From Adenanthera pavonina (taxonomy: Eukaryota; Streptophyta; Magnoliopsida; Fabales; Fabaceae), in assembly GCA_026686845.1 (NCBI GenBank), contig JAIVEN010000010.1, positions 21,612,001-21,676,000 on the forward strand: 64,000 nucleotides of DNA, given 5' to 3'. Every line of letters begins with the position of its first letter. The stretch's first letter is position 1. The notes beneath the pieces are model-generated. The model was given only the letters and a program-made list of their open reading frames with translations, ran no database searches and had not been told where the DNA came from. Position numbers and translations under genes: made by a program. Below are positions 11,057-23,750 of the stretch, piece by piece.

Positions 11057-12883
11057 GAGAATAATAGAACTATTGCTTTCTTATTCCATATCAAATGGGG
11101 CTTCTATTAAGAAAAATATAAAATACATGAAGATAAAATATATACTTAAAAATATATATAAATCACATCACTTTTAAAAGCATTATTTGCCTTCATTACA
11201 TTTGCCACAAACTATGTAGCAAATCACTCAATGCATTATCTGGAGCACCCAAAGATATCCAACCGCAATTTCTAGAATCTCTCCTATATTACAATTTGAA
11301 GCATTAGAGTAAGATCTCAACGAGGAGAAGTAATTGCTTTTCCCATGTCCAAGTCTCCTTATCAACCTTCTAATCTGTGTATTTTTAATAATAAAATATG
11401 CCTTTATGAAAGCTAATCATCCTTTAAATTTTAAATGAATGATTACAACCATTTAAAAATTTATGAAATTTTAAAATCAACATTTATTTTTGAATCTGTT
11501 GCAGCAATTTAAAATTTAAATAATTGAATCCAAATTTTAATATCACAGATTATAAAAAAGCCATTTGATCTATCTTAATCCAATGCACATACTTGTATCA
11601 TGTGCCAAATACATAATTATTTTTAAATAGTAATTATTTCTAACAGCTACCCCTGGTACCTTTCGTGAAGTTCGACTACTTGGATATTAATGTTACTATT
11701 TGCAACGGCATAAAAGCCTTTTTTTTTGTGAATAAAGGGGGGCCAAAGCCCATGGCATGCAAGCCTTTACTTTTCAATCTTGTTTGTTTAAGCCCACCGT
11801 CTCTTGGCCCAAAAAATGCCAACTATCACATATCTTTATAGGTCTATTTAATAGCTTTGGAGCCTTCGTGTCTTTTGTGCTAGTTGGCCCAACTTTCCCA
11901 CACTTCCCCACTTCAAGGTCATCCCCATTTCTTGGGCATTGCTTGGGTTGGGTCATGTCTATGCGCTTCGGTGTTATGTTTCCCGTGCTTCTTCTTCCTC
12001 CAGCATGTGACACCATCTTTCTACTCTTGATCTATTCCCACTATGGCTTCTTCGAAGTATTTTGGATCTCAAAATGTAATAATTTTGGATCAAAGCAATC
12101 TTCTTCTACCATATATGTATGCTAAAAAATAAATGAAATCAATACCAAAATCTCCGCCATGACAACAAAATTGAAGGGATTGAAGATTGAAAGAAACAAA
12201 CTCATTTTTTCCTTTTGCTTTTCATTCATTGCATGAGAACAATGAATTATATGATATAAAACTTGATTCAATCATAACTAAAGAACAAAATAAGGATTAA
12301 TCCAATGATTCAAAATCAAAGAACAAGTGAAAACAACAACAAAAAATGATGAATAAGATGGAGCGAGGGCGATGGCCGCAGTGGGAAGCCCTAGAGAGCA
12401 GAGACCTGGTTGCTGGTTTGATGCAATACAAAGAAGCAAAGCAAGACTGGTGGAAAGGTGATATGAGAATGCAATTGATTTTAGGGATATTAAAGCTAAT
12501 CTTAGAATTAACAAAACACTACACCAAAGTTGTTTCCTTGTAGTGAAATAAATGAGGATATTTTCATAATTATATAAATCGTCTGCTCCTTTTCATACCT
12601 TCTAAATCCTCTCATTCTTCAAAAGGAGTGATAAGAGCATAAAGAAAATTCCCTCCCTTTCATTTTCTGAACCAAATAAAAGGAGGGGAAGCAAAATCAC
12701 TCATATCCCTCACTTTTTCTTTAAATCCCTCTAACCAAATAAATAAATATTTGGGGTAGTTTGAGATTAAATAAAATAAGTAAATTTCTTGACTTAGATT
12801 ATAGAATTGTTAATACATGGCTTAGAATAGATCATTGTTTCAAAAATAAAATAAATAATATAAACTTTATTAAGAACAATGCA
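11057..12883. other. Intergenic, no gene supported
   Basis: Open frames at 11757-12125 plus and 12278-12514 minus have no recognisable domains, and each overlaps an open frame on the other strand. I see no retrotransposon ends or RNA genes here. Confidence 0.45.
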
Positions 12884-13920
12884 AGGTCACAAACAAATTG
12901 AGAATATGAACTTTTTTTATTAATCAAAATCATACTTTTGATCATATAACTATATATTAGATTTTTTTATCCCTTAACTTCATTTAGTTTCTTTTTAATC
13001 TTTTAAGAGAAAATGACATTTAAGAACCACAAGTTTGAATTAATACCATTAACAGACCAAAACATTTTGAAATGATAAAAAAAGACCAAGGATCCTCAAC
13101 TGAACAAAATTTGATGATTGAATTATCAGAATACCCCTTAATAAAATCAAACAATTAGAAATTCTCGATGTTTTAGCTGTCTCTGTGTCAAACCAATTGA
13201 TCAGAACTTCTATAGCTCCGTCATCCTGTCACATCACGTCGCATTCCATCATCTATTGACTCTCCACTCCGTCACTCCCTACTCTATCATTTGTCATTCT
13301 CTATTTCATCATGTGGTCACTCTCCTTTGCTTGTTGGGCTTTCAGTTGCTTCAGATTCCTGATTGAAGTAGCACTGTCATTATATTACTTCAAATTCATG
13401 AAACATGAAATAGACAAGACTTGATAGAACATCAAGCAACCGAAAGCTCAACAAGCAACGAACAGAGACCATTTGATGGAGCAGAGAACAACAAGTAATA
13501 GAGTAGGGAGCAACAAAATGGAGAGCCGACAAATGATAGAACGCGACGTGACGTGACGGGATGATGAAGCAATAAAGGCTCTAGTCAATTGGTTTGACAT
13601 AGAGAGCTAAAGTATCAAGAATTTCTAATTGTTTGATTTTATTAAACGGCATTCAGGTAATTCAATTATCAAATTTTGTTTAGTTGAGGACCCTCGGTCT
13701 TTTTTTCTCATTTCAAAATGTTTTGATCTCTTAATGGTATTAATTCAAACTTGTGGTCCTTAAATGTCATTTTCCCATCTTTTAACTTTTAAAATACAAT
13801 AAAAAATTTCCTTATCATTAACACAGTTAATTATACACTAAAAATTTTTCTTATACTTTAATTTTTAAAATATAGTGAAAAATACAGTCAAAAATCAAAA
13901 TACAACAAGTAAATTGTACC
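12884..13920 (+). repeat. Direct repeat copy 1, interrupted by a MITE
   Basis: From GCAAGGTCACAAACAAATT at 12884 the sequence matches the stretch starting 14131. After the MITE at 13007-13776 the match resumes (TTTTAAAATACA, then the CAGTTAATTAT region). The uninterrupted second copy gives the pre-insertion state. Confidence 0.6.
13007..13776. mobile_element. Mutator-like foldback MITE with 9-bp target duplication
   Basis: The termini are GAGAAAATGACATTTAAG on the left and, reverse-complemented, GGGAAAATGACATTTAAG on the right. The inverted repeats continue almost to the centre near 13390 (for example TTGCTTGTTGGGCTTTC near 13337 pairs with the region near 13450), so the 770-bp element can fold into one long hairpin. 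It is flanked by the 9-bp duplication ATCTTTTAA (12998-13006 and 13777-13785), as expected for Mutator superfamily insertion. A paralogous unfilled site, ATACTTTAA, is present at 14258-14266. It encodes no protein. Confidence 0.8.
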
Positions 13921-14130
13921 GCTAGCTAATGGCTTAGAACAAAGAAGCAAAATGTTGTATAAAAAATTAGTGAATCATATACATATATACCAATGATCTT
14001 TAAGTGTGCTTCTTTTTCATGTTAAAAATAATTTATAAACTATATTTTTTTTCTAAAAATATAGCTACATACAACCAAACTGTCAAAAGAAAAAAAATAC
14101 AATAAAAAATTTTCTTATCTCTAACACAAA

Positions 14131-14330
14131 GCAAGGTCACAAACAAATTAAGAATATAAACTTTATTATCAAACAAAAACATGCTTTTGGACTTTTGGTC
14201 TCTTAATTTTGCACTAGATTTCATTTTAATTTTTGAACTTTATTTAGTCTCTTTTTAATACTTTAATTTTTAAAATACAGTAAAAATTTTCCGTACCACT
14301 AATACCGTTAATTATATTAATGAAAAATGC
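14131..14330 (+). repeat. Direct repeat copy 2 (unfilled site)
   Basis: Matches 12884-12997 and then 13786 onward without the MITE. Part of the same motif (TTTAATTTTTAAAATA) also occurs near 13860. Confidence 0.55.
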
Positions 14331-15572
14331 TGATAAAGTATATCTCAATGCTGAGAAATTAATTCCCAAATGCTGACAAAGCATTTATATTAATACAACT
14401 CCTTTTTATTTAAAAAAATTCCAACTCATTTTTTCCAAAAAAAAAAAAAGAAGCCTACCGTGTCTCTTCTTCTTCTTGTGAAAGGCCCGTTCTCCTCCTT
14501 GAAACATTTCCTAATCGCTACATCTTCCCATTGCAAACTAAAAAACGAATAGGATATCATTTTCTTGTTTCAAGGTTGCATGTATGAAGTCTATGTTGCC
14601 CAAATTTTGTCCTTGATGTTTACTTGTTTATACAGATGATGCTGCCTAGATTCAAAGAAGCTATGTTGACAAACATTACCATATGCCCAACCCTCAGGGT
14701 GGATTGCTTGGATTTGATTTATATTGATGTCTTCAACTTTGTTAACATGAAATTCCTTTGCTTTTAGAAGAAAAGGATGCTATAAAGACATAGTGATGTA
14801 TGATGGCACAAATATTTAGATTAGGTTTTGTATTAGAGTGGTTAATTTGTAATTATTATTTTAATTTAATTTATAAATATTTAAAACCAAAAATATTAAT
14901 GAATAAATAATGATATTAATGAGTGGTGTAACACCTTAAATTTTTAACTAAAGATTTAAGGGTAATATGATTTAATTATCAAAAACTAGAATTTAGCAAT
15001 TCAAAATGTCTTGAAAAAGAATTTTGGACTAAACTCAAGTCCAAGCCCAAAAATTTAACCTAGTTAAGTCATAAGCTTTTTGTTTGGCAACATAATGACT
15101 ATAACCCAATGGCCCAAAAGAAACTAATTCAAACATTTAATTTTTAGTATTTCTTGTATCATACAGGATAAAAAATAATCAAACGAGTATTTGCCTTACA
15201 AGACCCAAGTTTGGTAAAGCAAACAAAAGATTGACAATGCTTAAATCTGACCCAATTAAATAATTCTATAAAACAAATATTTAAATCTTTTTAGGTCCAC
15301 CAACTCAAGTCCATTCAAAATTCTATAGAAACTAACAAAAACAATGACAACTTAAGATTTAGTATTATGTTAGTAGTAACTTCAATCAAAATATATACAA
15401 ATCCATATTTGATCATTACAGTAATTAAATAAACTGTTCTCAAGGCACCTACTTTATGCTTGACAATTTTATAAGCATGATGCATAAATCTATGGGAGAG
15501 AAAATGTCCTAAGGAATTACTACAGCTATCTCTATATGAAATAGTAAGAGTACATTCATCCAGTTGGTTTCT
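14331..15572. other. Intergenic, possible further LTR fragment
   Basis: No gene is seen. At 14927 the sequence TGTAACACCTTAAATTTTT looks like the start of another gypsy-type LTR, but no matching end or duplication was found before the family T LTR begins at 15573. Confidence 0.35.
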
Positions 15573-15816
15573 TGTAATGACCCTACTTATGTCATTTACG
15601 ATATGTCATCAAGCTAAAGGGAAGGATATTGTTGGAATTGTACAAAATCGGAGGAAGGATAAAAAATAAGCAAGTTGAATGGAGGTAGCAAAATTCTCTC
15701 ATGGCACGGTGAGCCTCAGTGACACCGTGGCGGGTGTTCCCAAGTTGGACTTGGGCTAAGGCAAAATGGGCTTATGCCACGGTGAGCTTACTCTGCATTG
15801 TGGTGCCAGTCATAGA

Positions 15817-15829
15817 TTTTATATAAATC
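15817..15829 (+). promoter_or_regulatory. TATA-like box of the family T LTR
   Basis: TTTTATATAAATC lies about 245 bp inside the LTR. The same box is at 39362-39375 (minus) in the solo LTR and at 5099-5112 (minus) in the truncated copy. In the full-length element the matching place reads TTGTTTAAATCC (near 25721). The conserved position suggests that transcription starts about 280 bp into the LTR. Confidence 0.45.
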
Positions 15830-16649
15830 ATAACATATCAGGACTCACCGGAATAATGAGAAATGAAGGAAAATTGGTGGCTCTACTAGGGTTTCAATTT
15901 TTTGAGGTAGAAGGACACGAGTTTGACTTTGGGGAAGCCTAAATTTTCTAGATGAGTGAATTTTCATCATTTTCTCCACAGTTTATAGCGATTCTTCATG
16001 GGTATGGCTTAAGGTTTCTATTTGGTTGAGTTTTCACCTATTAAATTGTGTTTAAATTCTTCAAAGATGTGTTGTGGTGTGTTTTCAATTCAAACTTTAG
16101 GTGATGGTTATTCAGTGGTTGAGTGGTGTTTTCTCCAAACTTTAGCTTCCTAATCCATGTTCTACTTGATCTCCAAGATTGTATGGACTCAAATATGGTT
16201 TCATGAGTTGTTTTTGGAATTTTGGTGTATGGGTTTGATTATGGGTGCCTTGTTTTGGCCAATTTTGTGTTGGATTATGAAGTTATGTACACTAAGAGTT
16301 GATGATCTGTGTTGATAATAGGTATTTGGTAATGTGTAGGTTAAAAGCTTGCTCATTGAGATTTCCTAACTCCACGAAGGTTTTGGGGAGCATTGAAGTT
16401 GTTGGTAAGTGGCTTTCTTACAACATGAAGTATTGGGTCCCTTAGGTATCAAATGAATTAGTTGAATTAGAAGGGGTTCTAAAGAGGTTGTTTTGATACA
16501 ATGCGGTGGCTTGGTCTTGTATCCTTTTTATATGTTGTAATTGTTCCCTATCAGCCTACTGGGGTTTCATGTGGGTTTGGATGATTTGAGATAACAAGGG
16601 GTGTAATTCTTTTGTTTTATAATTGATCATATATGTTTAGTTTTTTTTT

Positions 16650-16707
16650 CATATCATGATATGCAACTGGCACGGATCATGTTTGACTTTTTTCATATCA
16701 TGATATG
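16650..16707 (+). other. Twin palindromic sites in the family T LTR (old copy)
   Basis: CATATCATGATATG, a perfect 14-bp palindrome, occurs twice, at 16650-16663 and 16694-16707, with starts 44 bp apart. The same pair with the same spacing is in the solo LTR at 38459 and 38503. The sites can pair with each other or each fold on itself. Confidence 0.7.
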
Positions 16708-17084
16708 CATGATTACATGGCTAGTCAACTTCTTAACTCTACTAATAATTATGAACATAAAACATAAGGTTTTGCAAGCATGATGGATATTGTTATGTTG
16801 ATGAATAGTATGCATCCCATGACTTATTACACATGATCATATGGTATGGTAGCATGATAGAGTATGACATGAATTAGCAATGTTAGCATGCTGGGCAATG
16901 TCATTGATTGTATATTGTTGAAGCATGATGTTATTAGGTGATGATACTCTAAGTACCATGTACTATGTCATTCCTCTAAATAGTACATAATGCCTTATGT
17001 TCAAGTGGTACATCTTGTGTTATCCCAGTCACTAAATAATTATCTTTTGGTCGTGAGACTCAGGTGGCTGTAGATTGGAGTGCA

Positions 17085-17126
17085 CCTTCTTTGAATAGCC
17101 ACCAATTCAGGTGGTTCAGAAGAAGG
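17085..17126 (+). other. Conserved two-part hairpin, old family T copy
   Basis: Outer arms CCTTCTTT / GAAGAAGG and inner arms GCCACC / GGTGGT enclose the loop AATTCA. It is equivalent to 26792-26834 in the full-length element. Confidence 0.6.
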
Positions 17127-17279
17127 AGAACCATGATCCAACTTTTAGAGTGGTGGCATTTGGTTGGGTCATGACTATTGGGAGGAGAGCTTATTGGTGA
17201 CCCCGGAATCGACTGTCATAGGTTGTTGGAAGGAGGCCCCTGATTGAGGTTATCTTGTCACAGTATTTAGCCCATGGTT

Positions 17280-18840
17280 TGTTGGAGATTGTGTCCTAAG
17301 CCAATCATTGTATTTCATTATGAAAAAATATGTTTTTCTTTTATTACATTATTATATTGTTTGCATGTTTTTCTTTATAATAATATCCTTAGATAAACCA
17401 TTTTATCCTAAATGTCCCTAATCATTCATCTTTGTAGGAACAATGATAGACTAAGGCTAGTATGATTTTGATTGATAATTATGTGTTAATTATGTATGAA
17501 GATACAAATCAAAATCATAAGCACTTGTTAGGGAACAGGCGCTGGAACGACTCATCATGAGATAACTGTATGGATTAAGTCATAAGCATATATCATATAT
17601 ATATTCATGTCACTGAGCTCTCAGGCCTGAGATCACTATGACTTCCTATATGGGGAACACTATATTTTGGCATAGTCAAAGGTCACCTTTAATCGGGAGA
17701 TCATAAAGGCTATGATGAGGCATGGTGAAATTTATGTAGAGGAAGATGAATGATCAAGATGGAATTTGTCCCTCTAATTAATGGAGAGATGTATCTGGGC
17801 CCCTTGATGTGAGACTGAGAAATGTATGGCCGTGCTCGAATGGAAGGGTTTCTATTTGTTCTGTTAGTCTACTCGGAAATCGAGAAAGTGATGGTCGAGT
17901 AAAATGAGGATGATGTTTTCATGCCTCATACTTGACCTATATATCATGAGACAAAAAAGATGTGATAAGGCTATATGATAGGTTACATCTAATCACCGAT
18001 CCTATATGATTTGCGTAGTCACAATATCTTGCTAGAGGCCACTTGTGACTTGTGGGTATAATATTGTCATTGGCCCATGATCAACATCATATGGGCCTGC
18101 AAGGTTGTACATAAGAACGAGCCAACTCGGCCTAGAATTTTAGATTTATTGAACCTAAAATGTGTCTAGATTCAATGAATTTAACGTTTATTTTAGGGTG
18201 GAGAAGTTTTATAAATATATTTAATATATCTTGTAAAAATTTGAAATATATATGTTTAATATATATTATATATTTGATATATTAAATATATATTTTGAAA
18301 TATATATTTCTATATCATTTAATCAATTTAAATGAATTAGTTTTAAATTTAACTCTATGTGATAGATTTAAATTTAAACTAATATATTTAATTAACATTT
18401 GATTTAATTTAACAAATTGATTTAAATTAATCAAATAATAATAAACCCTATTTATATAATGATAGAGTGTAGGGTTATTTAATACAGAATTAAGAGAAGA
18501 GACTCCACCCATCCTAGAGAGAGAGAGCGGTCATATATTTAGGGAAAGAAAGTGTACAGACACCATAGAGAGAGAAGAAAATATTTACTCCCAAACGTAC
18601 AGACGTTCATGAACAATGGTGCTAGCACGCTGTTCGTGTTGGATTAATCACTTGTGTGGATACCGGTAGAGTGTGCTGATTAGAAGCGTTAGTTCCTAAG
18701 GTCTAACGGTAAAGGAAGAACTTGAAAAGACACACATCAAAGGTAAAATTCTTCTTTATATCAATTTAAGCAATGTTGATTGATCCATGGGAGGGATTCA
18801 GTGATATTATTTTGTTGTGCGTGTACCAAAATTCCTAATA
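17280..18840 (+). mobile_element. Solo LTR, family S, copy B
   Basis: Begins TGTTGGAGATTGTGTCC and ends AATTCCTAATA. It has no internal region. It is inserted in the family T LTR: joining the flanks restores sequence that lines up with TAGCTCGTGGTTCTAGCC at about 26971 of the intact LTR. GGTT is present on both sides (17276-17279 and 18841-18844), a four-base trace of the target duplication. The minus-strand open frame at 18315-18512 inside it looks like chance. Confidence 0.8.
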
Positions 18841-18879
18841 GGTTCTACCCATGTATTAGTAGGAATTGTATCTACATAT

Positions 18880-21737
18880 TGTGAACACCCCATTTTGTCC
18901 GGTCGTTATACAAAAGAAAAAAGGTAAAAAATTGTTTAATTAAAAATTGATGCAAATTTTCTTTAAAATAATATAAATAACATAAATAAAAAAAATAAAA
19001 AAAATAATATAATAAAAAAACTAAAACTAAAAATTAATTCAATTGAAGTTCTTTTTAAATTGAGTACAAATCCTCCAATGGGATCTTGAAGAAGAAGAAA
19101 AATAAATAACAAAAACATAAAATATATATATAACAAAAATAATAAAAAAATAATAAAATTTTTTAGAAAAAAAGTAGTATTAATTTAAAAAGAAAAAAGA
19201 AAAAGGGGAAGAAGGGGCTGAAACGCTATGTTTCAGCCCCAAGTGACTTGAGCCCTAAACTAGGGTTCAGGCATGCGAGGCCAGAAGTAGCTGAGAACCG
19301 AGAGAAAGCTTGAGAGGGAGCAGAGAGTTTAGGCATGAGGAGCAGAGAAAGTCGGATGAAAAGGCAGAGGAGGCATGCACGAAAAGAAAACAGAGGCAAA
19401 AGGCCAAACAGAGGAGAGCACGGGGGGCACCCGATGGAAGGAGACCCTACGGAGGCCGAGAGAGTTAAAGGCGGAGAGCGAGAGGGAACTAGGGGGCCGT
19501 GGGAGGAGCTAAAAAAAAAGCCGAGGTAGTCCAGACTGAAGGAGGAGGAGAATCCGACGGGTGGCAGAAATTTGGGGCTGAAAATTCAAGAGAAAAAATT
19601 TCAGAGTCATGAAAAAGAGACAGGGGCGACTGGTGAGAAAAGAGGAGAGAGTGCGAGATTGAGGGAGGAACTAGAGGAGGAGCATGATGGACATAGAATA
19701 GAGGGAGCACGCGTGAAGGAGAGGAAGGACAGAGCTGCTGCGGAGACAGAGAGAGGGGCTGGAGCTGAGAACAGAACGCGAATGTTGGAGCAACCAAAGG
19801 GACAGAGAATGAAGGTGGGGGAAGCTCAGGCACGATGGTGAGGCAAGAAGAAGCTAAGCAAGAAGACGATGGAGTTTGAAGGGGAGACAGAGCTGTGCAA
19901 GAAACTGAAGGAGTGAGCGAGAGGTAGCTAGAGCTAGAGCTCGGAGAAAAAGGACCGAGGATTCAACTTTGAAGAGCAAGAAGCAGAGGATGTCACGAGC
20001 AATGGATCAAATTCTGGTACTCGCATAGGTAACGATGGTTCTTACACTCTCCTAAGACTAGTCATCAAGTGTCGTAGCCTATGCTATATGTGTTTAGGAT
20101 GCTATGGTGATTGGAGGATCTTGTTCTCTGCTTCTTTAAAGTTTGCCAGCCATGTGTTCGATAAAATGCTTATGAGAGGTTTGGGTGATTAGGAAGTGGT
20201 ATTTCCTAGATACATATGCTTCATATGCTTATCTGGCTGCTATGGTTTGTGAATTTCCAAACCACATGGAATTCGCAGTTGCTTCTCGATTGTGCAATGA
20301 TGGGTTGGACGTGGGGGGTGTTGGAATTGATTGGTTAAGTTTATAAAGACCTCTTTGTTTATCTATCTTAGCAACTCTCCATTTTACAGGTAATGATGAT
20401 AGTAGAATGGGCTACCATTCTAACTATTCTATGGGGCTTTCCTAGTGTACTATACAATTTCCATTAGGAAGATCTAGATAACGACATGTTTTGATTGTCC
20501 TTTTAGATTAGGTTTAGTGTTTTTTAGTGGATGAGTTAGTATCCACGGAATTGTGATCCTAAAGGATACAACCTTGGAATATCAGCTCCATTTTGGGTCC
20601 ACCCTCATGTCAAAAAGTTGCAACATAATTTGACCAAAATCTATTCTGGCTAATTTTTCAAATCTCCTGCTAATGTTTTTGACAAATAATATTTCAAAAT
20701 CTATTTTTTAGTCCAGCCAAAATCTCTTGTTGACATTTCAAAATTATCCCCAAATATCTTCAGTTAAGCTTTTATTTAGTCCCTGGACATAATTCAAAAT
20801 GGTTAACGGTTTAAACTATCTTTATGATGGTCTTGCTTGGAGTTTTATTGTGAAAATTCAGTCTTTGAGTTCATGGGATGGTTTATCACATAGTTTGCTG
20901 ATGCATCTTGAACACATGTCATAGCCTTTCAGAAGTGGGTTGTAGGCTGAGAAAGTCATGACACATTAATCTCCTAGTCCATCTATTAGGTGAGGTAACA
21001 TCACATGTGTTGGGTGAGCTGGAGTGATGTGGTATATATGGGGATGGAACAGGTGATTTACATTATGCCTTCATTCATAGTAATAATGGACGGTGGGACA
21101 TCTAAAATTTACAGGAACATTAATTTTTAGATTCCATTTGAAAAAATGAGTGGGTAATGTTTGTGTTTGCAGGATATTGTAGTACAGTAGTGCATAAGTA
21201 CTAATTCCCCTTTTATTTCCATGTGAGCATCACGGGAGCATGGATCAAGCTTAAAATTGAGCTATCAACTACGAAGCAAAGGATGACACTAGAGTTTGAA
21301 TCTCATCATCTTATGATTGTATTTAAGTTATTTGAGTTTGCACGGAAAGACACACCATCACAAAATTATGCACGTTTGTAAATATTTGACATATTGTATA
21401 TTTTTTTATTTGCTTTAAAAAATTGGTCACGAAGGTTTTTAAAACTTTCACAGACCCCTAAAATAATCGCATCGTGTGAGCCTACGGGGCTGCACGAGTG
21501 TATTATAAAGGTCCCAATGACCTTTCCCTCCAAAATTTTATTTTCTCATAAAAAATAAATAAAATAAAAAATAATAAAATGAATAATAGAAATAACCTAT
21601 TTGGTAACCATACCACGTGAGGTTTCCAGAACTCACGCAGGTATTCTGGTTAGCTTTGTCATCACGTAAGATTGCGAATCTACACAGATGTACTAGTTGA
21701 ACTTTCTTTTAAGAAAATAATTATATTTTATAAAGAA

Positions 21738-21794
<57 letters not shown>

Positions 21795-22787
21795 TAACAA
21801 GTTCTCAAATTTTATTATAAATGAAAATAGTATTTTTTAAATTGTCGCCTTAAAATTATAATAAAGTCTTTATGCCGCGAGGTTTAGAACTTCTGCAGGT
21901 AATTAAGAAATCGATCTATTGGACATGACTGCGAGTCTGTAACAAGTGGATCGGTTTTCTCTTTTTAAAAGAAAAATTTTCAGAAGTACAAAATATGATG
22001 ATTTTCAAAAGCAAAAAAATCAAATAAACGCATTTTCAAAAATTAAAAAAAAATAATGAAAAAAATAAAATAAAATATTTTCGAACAAAATAAAATAAGA
22101 GTAAGTAAGAGGAATTAAATTATCTTTTTACCAATTAAAACGCACTAACTCAATCTCAGAAAATTATTTTGTTTGTAAAAACTTAAATTATTTTCAATTA
22201 ACTTTCTCTTATCAGACTAATTTTACAATTAAAAGATATCAACCAACTGACACGTATTTCTAGTCCCAAACTACGTGACCTTTGATCCTCATCGCAGGGT
22301 ATGTAGGCCCCAGGATCTGATCCTAGGTCAAGTCCGCCTTTGTAAATAAATAAATATTTTCCAATTTATTTTTCCATTTCCTTTTCTTCATTTTTTCTTA
22401 AATCTCCTTAATTTTTACTTCAATTTATTTTCCTTATTTTGTCTTCTAAATTTTCCAAATGTTGTTAATTTCTTTCTTCTCTACCCTTATTCTCGCATGT
22501 GAATAATAAAAGGAAAACCAAAATACTTTTAAAGTCATATTAATTTGCATAATCAACGTAAGATAGCCATTCCTAGGAACGAGTGTCATTGGGTGCCTAA
22601 CACCTTCCCCACACATAATCGACTCCCGAATCTAACTCTAATTACACAGACCATCCTTTTTCTTCCTAATTCGGTTTTTTGAGATTTTTCCTCAAAATTT
22701 TGGTGGTGACTCTTCACAAGTCAGTTTTCGCTAGAAAACTCGCTTTGTTCTCTTTTTTTCTTTCGTCGCATTTTTTCAGGTGTGACA
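18880..22787 (+). mobile_element. 3.9-kb solo LTR, probably Tat/Ogre-like gypsy
   Basis: Runs from TGTGAACACCCCATTTTG to TTTTCAGGTGTGACA and is flanked by a perfect 5-bp duplication CATAT (18875-18879 and 22788-22792). Removing it restores the family T LTR sequence, as seen in the copy at 36735-39634. Its length of 3,908 bp, the GTGGTGACTCTTCAC stretch near the 3' end and the CGTCGCATTTTTTC tail before the final ACA fit LTRs of large plant gypsy elements of the Tat/Ogre type. That assignment is inference, since no internal region remains. Purine-rich open frames at 19335-19841 are on both strands and are not supported as genes. Confidence 0.75.
21741..21794. repeat. (TAA)n microsatellite
   Basis: About eighteen tandem ATA/TAA units without interruption, inside the 3.9-kb solo LTR. 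Confidence 0.95.
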
Positions 22788-23750
22788 CATATCATGTATA
22801 TTGCATTTATCATGAGAATTTGCATTCAAATATTGTTTTGGATCCATGTTTTGTATATGTTTTAATTTCCTTAGTTACTAGAACATATGTTTCATTCTGT
22901 GGCTAACAATTATAGGTGAAGGATCCAATACTAGCAGGGATAAGGCTAAAAAGGCTTAACACTTGTGGAGGTTGAGAGTATACCTGTGGCTTTTGGGGCT
23001 ATGTCCCCTTCTTGTTGTCTTTTGATGTTTTCTTTAGTAAAATGCCAAATATAGTGATTGATACTATGTGTAACATGATTGTATGCATGTGTTTTGTGAG
23101 TTTGTATGATTTGTAACCTATGCAAACTCCCTAGTACTTCATGGATTGATGGCTATGTCAAATTTGGGTCTGTGATAGTGTTTGTGGCTTATTGCATAGT
23201 AAATGTATCTCGCATTTGACTATTGGTGTCCAAATATCATTGCCTTAGTGTTTGGGGCCGGGGTCTTATTGTCTTCCTTTCCTTTTGCTATATTTGGTTG
23301 GTTTATGGGCTTGGTTGGATTGATAGGTCTTCATTATTTAAAAATGGGTATATAACCCATTAGTATAAATGGGGTTCAAGGGGGTCAAAACCTAGAGGAA
23401 TGATTTCTTTGGTGTAGTATCCTCTTAGACATGGTCTTTAAATAAATTAGGACTTGTAGAAGAGGTTTTAGAGGTTAAAGATTGGTGTGTGAGAGTTTTG
23501 GAAGGAGTTGGAGACTCAATTTGGTTAAAAAATGACCACTTTGGTTTTGAGTATCCAAAACCTCTACAATGAGGTATTTTAAATCATAATCCATACCCGT
23601 AGTTGGATAAGAAGTAGAGTGACCTATAGGCTTTGGAAACATATCTATCGAAGATCAAAGCGAGAAGTTGTGCATGTTAGAAGTTTGTCAAGTGCATCAG
23701 TAATTTGCTAATGCTGATGTTGTTGTTGTTGTTGGCAACACGGCACCATT

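Larger units (their letters stand above)
15573..23750 (+). mobile_element. Old family T LTR, split by two nested solo LTRs
   Basis: It begins TGTAATGACCCTACTTATG and follows the minus-strand solo LTR at 36735-39634 base for base over long stretches. The matching parts are 15573-17279, 18841-18879 and 22788 to about 23750. The gaps are filled by solo LTRs at 17280-18840 and 18880-22787. Shared landmarks are the CACGGTGAG motifs (15704, 15776), a TATA-like box (15817-15829), two palindromes CATATCATGATATG (16650 and 16694) and the hairpin at 17085-17126. The similarity fades near 23750 and no terminal GTTACA was found, so the 3' end is truncated or too diverged to see. Confidence 0.7.

Noticed and set aside
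11757..12125. 122-residue open frame
   Set aside because: No recognisable motif, and an antisense frame covers the same bases. Treated as chance.
19335..19841. Charged Glu/Arg/Gly-rich frames and their antisense Pro/Ser-rich frame
   Set aside because: They arise from purine-rich LTR sequence inside the 3.9-kb solo LTR, with no conserved domain.
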